Shown here in pieces: positions 9,112 to 12,370 of a stretch of DNA of 12,370 bases. Made by a program: the position numbers and the translations under genes. The notes under the pieces were generated by a model that saw only the letters and a list, made by a program, of their open reading frames with translations, searched no databases and was not told the DNA's origin. This DNA is from Massilia sp. Its GTDB lineage: Bacteria; Pseudomonadota; Gammaproteobacteria; Burkholderiales; Burkholderiaceae_D. The stretch lies in assembly GCA_028291845.1 (NCBI GenBank), contig JAQGNM010000467.1:1-12370 (forward strand). The letters are read 5' to 3'. The first letter of the stretch is position 1. Each line of letters starts with the position of its first letter.

Positions 9112-9782
9112 AGCTGTACACCTATTTCAGAAGTTCGGCCGCCTACCGCGTGCGCATCGCCCTCAATTTAAAGGGGCTGGCGTACGAAGCGGTGCCGGTG
9201 CACCTGTTGAAACACGGCGGCGAGCAGCGCGCCGAGGCTTATCGGGCCGTCAATCCGAACGCGCTGCTGCCTTCGCTGGAGATCGAGGGCGAACAGGGCC
9301 ACGCCACCATCACCCAGTCGCTGGCCATCATGGAGTACCTCGACGAAGCCCATCCCGGCGTGCCGCTGCTGCCGCCCGGCGCCCTCGGCCGTGCGCGCGC
9401 GCGCGAGCTGGCGCTGCTGGTGGCGTGCGACATCCACCCGCTCAACAACCTGCGGGTGCTGCGTTACCTGACCCATACTCTGAAGATCGACGAAGCGGCC
9501 AAAAACGACTGGTACCGCCATTGGGTGGCGGAAGGCCTGGCGGCTTTTGAAAAGCACCTGGCGCAGCCGCAGCACGGCGAAGCGGGGGCGGCGCCTGGCC
9601 TGTTTTGCGTGGGCGACGCGCCGTCGATTGCCGACTGCTGCCTGGTGCCGCAGTTGTACAACGCGCGCCGTTTTGATGTCGACCTGTCGCCCTATCCCTT
9701 GATCACGGCGATCGAGGCGAATTGCGCGCAGCTGCCGGCGTTTCACGCGGCGCATCCGGCCCAGCAGCCGGATGCGGAATAA
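9108..9782 (+). CDS. maiA: maleylacetoacetate isomerase, zeta-class GST
   Basis: This 224-residue glutathione-dependent isomerase converts maleylacetoacetate to fumarylacetoacetate. The N-terminal thioredoxin fold (about 1-85) holds the zeta-class motif as SSAAYRVRIAL (residues 9-19), with Ala where the eukaryotic motif has Cys, plus NPNALLPSLEI and the glutathione-contacting TQSLAIMEYLDE. The all-helical C-terminal domain carries CDIHPLNNLRVLRYL and the GDAPSIADCCLVPQLYNARRF segment typical of MaiA. It overlaps the FAH gene by ATGA, and its product is the substrate of that enzyme, so the two form a coupled operon. Maleylpyruvate isomerase (NagL-like) is a close alternative. It ends 17 bp from the convergent CBS gene, with no terminator recognised between them. 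Confidence 0.93.
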   Translation: MKLYTYFRSSAAYRVRIALNLKGLAYEAVPVHLLKHGGEQRAEAYRAVNPNALLPSLEIEGEQGHATITQSLAIMEYLDEAHPGVPLLPPGALGRARARELALLVACDIHPLNNLRVLRYLTHTLKIDEAAKNDWYRHWVAEGLAAFEKHLAQPQHGEAGAAPGLFCVGDAPSIADCCLVPQLYNARRFDVDLSPYPLITAIEANCAQLPAFHAAHPAQQPDAE

Positions 9783-9799
9783 ACGGATGTTAAATAAAA

Positions 9800-10228
9800 T
9801 TACTTGTTCTGACCCGGCTGCGAAATCGCGCCCAGCGCCTGGTCGGTGTCCGACGCGGCCTTGACGGCCATGTCGCCCAGCGAGACGATGCCCACCAGCG
9901 CATGCGACTCCTGGTCGATCACCGGCACGCGGCGAATCCTGGTCTGGCCCATTTCGGCCAGCACTTCGTCGACCGTCTGGCTGGCCGTGCAGGTGCGCAC
10001 TTCGGTGCTCATCACGTCGCCGATGCGGGTGGTGGCCGGATCCTTGTTTGCGGCGGTGGCGCGGATGGTGATGTCGCGGTCGGTGATCATGCCGACCAGC
10101 TTGTCGCCGTCGCGCACCGGCACCGCGCCGATGTCGAATTCCTTCATCACCTGGGCCGCGCGGTGCACCGTGTCCTCGGGCGACAGGCTTTTGACGTCGC
10201 GGCTCATTACATCTTGAATGGTTTGCAT
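9800..10228 (-). CDS. two-CBS-domain protein
   Basis: This 142-residue protein consists almost wholly of a CBS pair (Bateman module). CBS1 is at about residues 4-58 (VMSRDVKSLSPEDTVHRAAQVM, VPVRDGDKLVGMITDRDI). CBS2 is at about 69-128 (VMSTEVRTCTASQTVDEVLAEM, RRVPVIDQESHALVGIVSLGDM). Such modules bind adenine nucleotides or similar ligands and usually regulate a partner; no enzymatic domain is attached. An in-frame extension to 10858 exists, but the start at 10228 is preferred: GGAGAA lies 6 nt upstream, the first CBS motif begins immediately, and the extension runs antisense through the neighbouring gene. It is divergent from the UNG-like gene with about 100 bp between them. Partner and ligand are unknown. 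Confidence 0.93.
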   Translation of the reverse strand: MQTIQDVMSRDVKSLSPEDTVHRAAQVMKEFDIGAVPVRDGDKLVGMITDRDITIRATAANKDPATTRIGDVMSTEVRTCTASQTVDEVLAEMGQTRIRRVPVIDQESHALVGIVSLGDMAVKAASDTDQALGAISQPGQNK

Positions 10229-10262
10229 GGGGTTCTCCGTATTTATGTGAACCCAATCATGC

Positions 10263-10278
10263 ACAAGTTTCAACTTGT
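10263..10278. promoter_or_regulatory. 16-bp palindrome in the CBS / UNG-like divergent promoter
   Basis: ACAAGTT and AACTTGT are perfect 7-bp inverted arms around a 2-bp centre (TC). It lies 35 bp before the CBS gene start and 50 bp before the UNG-like start, a natural operator position for both. The size fits a homodimeric HTH repressor. No matching regulator is encoded nearby. Confidence 0.4.
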
Positions 10279-10314
10279 CCGACGCATGGTTGGCGAGTTG
10301 CCGTAGATTCCCCA

Positions 10315-10320
10315 TATTAT
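10315..10320 (+). promoter_or_regulatory. candidate -10 element right before the UNG-like ATG
   Basis: TATTAT matches the -10 consensus at 5 of 6 positions and ends 7 nt before ATG 10328. A TTGGCG lies 19 bp upstream as a weak -35. If used, transcription would start at or next to the ATG, giving a leaderless or near-leaderless mRNA. This agrees with the lack of a Shine-Dalgarno there. Confidence 0.3.
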
Positions 10321-10327
10321 TCTGCCC

Positions 10328-11116
10328 ATGAACGCACCAATTGTCCCCATCCCCGATGCCATCCTCGCCAGCCTGCCGCTGGCCGATCCCAGCTGGCGGC
10401 CGATTTTGCTCGACGGCCTGCACCAGCTTGCCGCCGCCGACCCAGGCTATCTGCCGGCGCTGGCCGCCGACCACTACCTGCCGACCGAAAACCGCCTGTT
10501 TGCCGCCTTCAGCGTGCCCTTGCACGCGGTGTGCTACGTGCTGGTGGGGGAGGGACCGTACCCGCGCGCAGCCTCCGCCACCGGGGTGTGCTTCATGGAC
10601 GGCGCGGTGGGCGAGCTGTGGAGCGACACCGGCTTGTCGAAACCGGTCAATCGTGCCACCTCGCTGCGCAACTTCATGAAGATGCTGCTGGTGGCCGACG
10701 GCCAGCTGGACGCTGCCGCCACCAGCGGCGCGGCGCTGGCGCCGGTGGCGGCAAAGGCGCGCTCGGGCGAGTCGATTTCCACGCTGGCGCAGTTGCAGGA
10801 CAATTTGCAGGGGGAAGGATTTTTGTTGCTCAACGCCGCACTGGTATTTCGTCCCCATGTGCCGCCGCCGGTCGAGGCGCGCGCCTGGCAGCCGTTTTTA
10901 CGGACCGTGCTGGCGGCGCTGGCCGCAAGCGGCGCGCAACTGGTGCTGTGGGGCAAGATCGCCGAACAATTGAAAAACGTGCCGGAAGCGCAAGCGCTCG
11001 GGCAATTGTCGGCTGAACATCCGTACAACTTATCCTTTATCAATCACGCCGGCATGCAGGGGCTATTTGGCCCAATGCGGCTATTGCGGCCGCGTGCTGG
11101 CAAAAACGCGGGGTGA
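10328..11116 (+). CDS. uracil-DNA glycosylase-like protein lacking the catalytic Asp
   Basis: This 262-residue protein resembles family 1 uracil-DNA glycosylase in motif order. VLVGEGPYPRAASATGVCF (residues 71-89) aligns without gaps to the UNG segment containing GQDPYH, LLLNAALVF (166-174) to the uracil-binding Asn motif, and EHPYNLS (230-236) to the DNA-intercalation HPSPLS loop. Mapped on E. coli UNG, Tyr66, Phe77, Asn123 and His187 are kept as Tyr78, Phe89, Asn169 and His231. Catalytic Asp64 is Gly76, and the motif His is Pro79. Between the first two motifs it is about 34 residues longer than UNG. Base binding may survive, but normal glycosylase activity is doubtful. The role is unknown: inactive UNG paralogue, altered chemistry or a structural role. 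No Shine-Dalgarno is seen; an in-frame TAG at 10304 limits the start. Confidence 0.75.
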   Translation: MNAPIVPIPDAILASLPLADPSWRPILLDGLHQLAAADPGYLPALAADHYLPTENRLFAAFSVPLHAVCYVLVGEGPYPRAASATGVCFMDGAVGELWSDTGLSKPVNRATSLRNFMKMLLVADGQLDAAATSGAALAPVAAKARSGESISTLAQLQDNLQGEGFLLLNAALVFRPHVPPPVEARAWQPFLRTVLAALAASGAQLVLWGKIAEQLKNVPEAQALGQLSAEHPYNLSFINHAGMQGLFGPMRLLRPRAGKNAG

Positions 11117-11145
11117 AAGACAAGCGGGAGGGAATTTGCTATACT
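11117..11145 (+). promoter_or_regulatory. candidate iscR promoter
   Basis: AAGACA (11117-11122) and TATACT (11140-11145) are 17 bp apart and match the sigma-70 consensus at 4 and 5 of 6 positions. The -10 hexamer is embedded in the left end of the IscR operator, so IscR binding would block it. A transcription start near 11152 would give a leader of about 90 nt. Confidence 0.5.
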
Positions 11146-11165
11146 TGACTAAATCATTCAACTAA
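11141..11165. promoter_or_regulatory. type 1 IscR-binding site upstream of iscR
   Basis: These 25 bp fit the type 1 IscR consensus (ATASYYGACTRWWWYAGTCRRSTAT) at 23 positions. They begin ATACTTGACT and end TTCAACTAA, and the two mismatches are the G of the right AGTC and the last base. The site overlaps the candidate -10 of iscR. The known logic is that [2Fe-2S]-IscR binds such a site and represses its own operon when clusters are plentiful. Confidence 0.75.
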
Positions 11166-11243
11166 TCAGGGCATCCGCAGGGATGTGAGGCAAGTTGGAT
11201 GATTTGGAAAACGCAAGATTTTACCATTTACCCCGAGGAACCG

Positions 11244-11732
11244 ATGCGTCTGACCACCAAAGGCCGTTTTGCTGTGACAGCCATGATCGATCTTGCCCTG
11301 CGCCAGGGCAAGGGACCGGTCACGCTGTCGGGCATCAGCCAGCGTCAAGCGATCTCCCTGTCTTACCTCGAGCAGCTGTTCGGCAAGTTGCGCCGCCATG
11401 AGATCGTCGAATCGATCCGCGGTCCGGGCGGCGGCTACAGCCTGGCGCGCAAGGCGGACAAGGTGACGGTGGCCGACATCATCATCGCCGTCGACGAGCC
11501 GCTCGACGCCACCCAGTGCGGCGGTAAGGACAATTGCCATGGCGCCGATCCGGCCACCGGCGCGCGCTGCATGACCCATGAGCTGTGGGCGACGCTCAAC
11601 GAAAAGATGGTCGATTACCTCGATTCGGTGTCGCTGCAGGATCTGGTCGATCAGCAGAATCAAAAAAATTCGGATCAAGCCGTCGTGGTCATGCACCGCA
11701 ATCACGCCGCCGTTACAGCAGTACAAGATTGA
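11244..11732 (+). CDS. iscR: Fe-S cluster assembly transcriptional regulator IscR
   Basis: This is a 162-residue Rrf2-family regulator that binds a [2Fe-2S] cluster and represses the isc operon. The winged-helix N-terminus (MRLTTKGRFAVTAMIDLAL, then ISLSYLEQLFGKLRR and the VESIRGPGGGYSLAR wing) is canonical. Cluster ligands are Cys92, Cys98, Cys109 and His112, in the order of E. coli Cys92, Cys98, Cys104 and His107, but the loop between the second and third Cys is five residues longer (about residues 99-108). The start at 11244 has GAGGAA about 6 nt upstream and begins the family N-terminus exactly; an in-frame ATG at 11199 adds 15 unconserved residues and lacks a ribosome site. A near-consensus type 1 site upstream indicates autoregulation. 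iscS follows after 17 bp. Confidence 0.96.
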   Translation: MRLTTKGRFAVTAMIDLALRQGKGPVTLSGISQRQAISLSYLEQLFGKLRRHEIVESIRGPGGGYSLARKADKVTVADIIIAVDEPLDATQCGGKDNCHGADPATGARCMTHELWATLNEKMVDYLDSVSLQDLVDQQNQKNSDQAVVVMHRNHAAVTAVQD

Positions 11733-11749
11733 AGACTGGAGTTAAAAGA

Positions 11750-12370
11750 ATGAACGCGCCCTTGGACAAAGAGTTGAAAAGCAACCTCGAACACAGCTTC
11801 GTGACCGCCCCGCACTTTCCGATCTACATGGATTATTCGGCCACCACGCCGATCGATCCCCGGGTGGCCGACAAGATGATTCCCTACCTGCGCGAGCAGT
11901 TCGGCAATCCCGCTTCGCGCAGCCACATGTACGGCTGGACCGCCGAAGCGGCGGTCGAGGAAGCGCGCGCCGAAGTGGCCAAGCTGGTCGGCGCCGATCC
12001 GCGCGAAATCATCTGGACCTCGGGCGCCACCGAATCGAACAACCTCGCCTTGAAAGGCGCGGCGCAGTTCTATAAAACCAAGGGCAAGCACATCATTACG
12101 GTAAAGACCGAGCACAAGGCCGTGCTGGACACCGTGCGCGAACTGGAACGCCAGGGTTTCGAGGCGACTTACCTGGAGCCGCAGGCGAATGGCCTGATCA
12201 CCGTCGAGCAGCTCACCGCCGCCATCCGCCCGGACACCATCCTGGTCTCCGTCATGCTGGTCAATAACGAGATCGGCGTGGTTCAGCCGATCGAAGAGCT
12301 GGCCGCGGTGACGCGCGCCCGCGGCATCATCTTCCACTCGGATGCGGCGCAGGCGACCGGCAAGGTCAAG
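11750..12370 (+). CDS. iscS: cysteine desulfurase IscS (3' end outside window)
   Basis: The first 207 codons are present. This PLP enzyme removes sulfur from cysteine for Fe-S cluster assembly on IscU and for tRNA thiolation. The class V aminotransferase N-terminus is clear: IYMDYSATTPIDPRV (residues 25-39), FGNPASRSH (51-59), SGATESNNLALKG (91-103), the PLP-stacking His122 in TEHKAV, and Asp198 in HSDAAQATGK. Counted from these, the catalytic Lys would fall just past the window end. Compared with E. coli IscS it carries about 18 extra N-terminal residues. GGAG lies about 10 nt before the ATG. It is 17 bp after iscR and must be co-transcribed with it, hence repressed by IscR. Confidence 0.97.
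   Translation, partial: MNAPLDKELKSNLEHSFVTAPHFPIYMDYSATTPIDPRVADKMIPYLREQFGNPASRSHMYGWTAEAAVEEARAEVAKLVGADPREIIWTSGATESNNLALKGAAQFYKTKGKHIITVKTEHKAVLDTVRELERQGFEATYLEPQANGLITVEQLTAAIRPDTILVSVMLVNNEIGVVQPIEELAAVTRARGIIFHSDAAQATGKVK

Noticed and set aside
10229..10858. N-terminal extension of the CBS protein frame
   Set aside because: It runs antisense through the UNG-like gene, and a good ribosome site marks the start at 10228.
11090..11111. CCGCGT...ACGCGG hairpin at the end of the UNG-like gene as a terminator
   Set aside because: The stem is only 6 bp with a 10-nt loop, no T-run follows, and it lies inside the coding sequence.

Overview
This GC-rich window has typical betaproteobacterial content. 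The particular gene families and codon use (PA0069-type radical SAM protein, compact FAH plus zeta-GST pair, iscR-iscS) suggest Oxalobacteraceae such as Massilia, Duganella or Janthinobacterium. That placement is an inference from gene content and base composition, not from a search. It looks like ordinary chromosome: no RNA gene, insertion sequence, prophage gene or CRISPR array is visible.

Layout, left to right. (1) The 3' part of a PA0069-family radical SAM gene (+). (2) An orphan OmpR-type response regulator (-) with an altered acidic pocket, divergent from katG. (3) katG, a full-length catalase-peroxidase (+) with every active-site residue in place. (4) A two-gene chemotaxis-like unit on the - strand: a soluble methyl-accepting protein with three PAS domains, broken in this sequence by a one-base frameshift, and translationally coupled to a protein made of three tandem CheW-like domains. 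(5) An AT-rich regulatory stretch of about 390 bp holding an inverted repeat that overlaps a plausible promoter. (6) A two-gene aromatic (tyrosine/homogentisate type) catabolic unit (+), a fumarylacetoacetate hydrolase and a maleylacetoacetate isomerase overlapping by ATGA. It is preceded by a 12-codon mini-ORF that itself overlaps the first gene by ATGA. (7) A two-CBS-domain protein (-), divergent from a uracil-DNA-glycosylase-like protein (+) whose catalytic Asp position is Gly; the shared promoter region holds a 16-bp palindrome. (8) The start of the isc operon, iscR then iscS (cut by the window end), with a near-consensus type 1 IscR operator over the iscR promoter.

How the genes fit together. 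katG removes peroxide. iscR and iscS control and begin Fe-S cluster assembly, with autoregulation visible in the DNA. The FAH/MaiA pair performs the last two steps of ring-cleavage product breakdown to fumarate and acetoacetate; the upstream dioxygenase is not in the window. The PAS-MCP and triple-CheW pair has no cheA, cheR, cheB or cheY nearby, so it would have to plug into a kinase array encoded elsewhere.

The items most worth checking are the UNG-like protein lacking its catalytic Asp, the triple-CheW/PAS-receptor pair and its frameshift, the mini-ORF and operator before the FAH gene, the atypical receiver of the response regulator, and the palindrome in the CBS/UNG-like divergent promoter.
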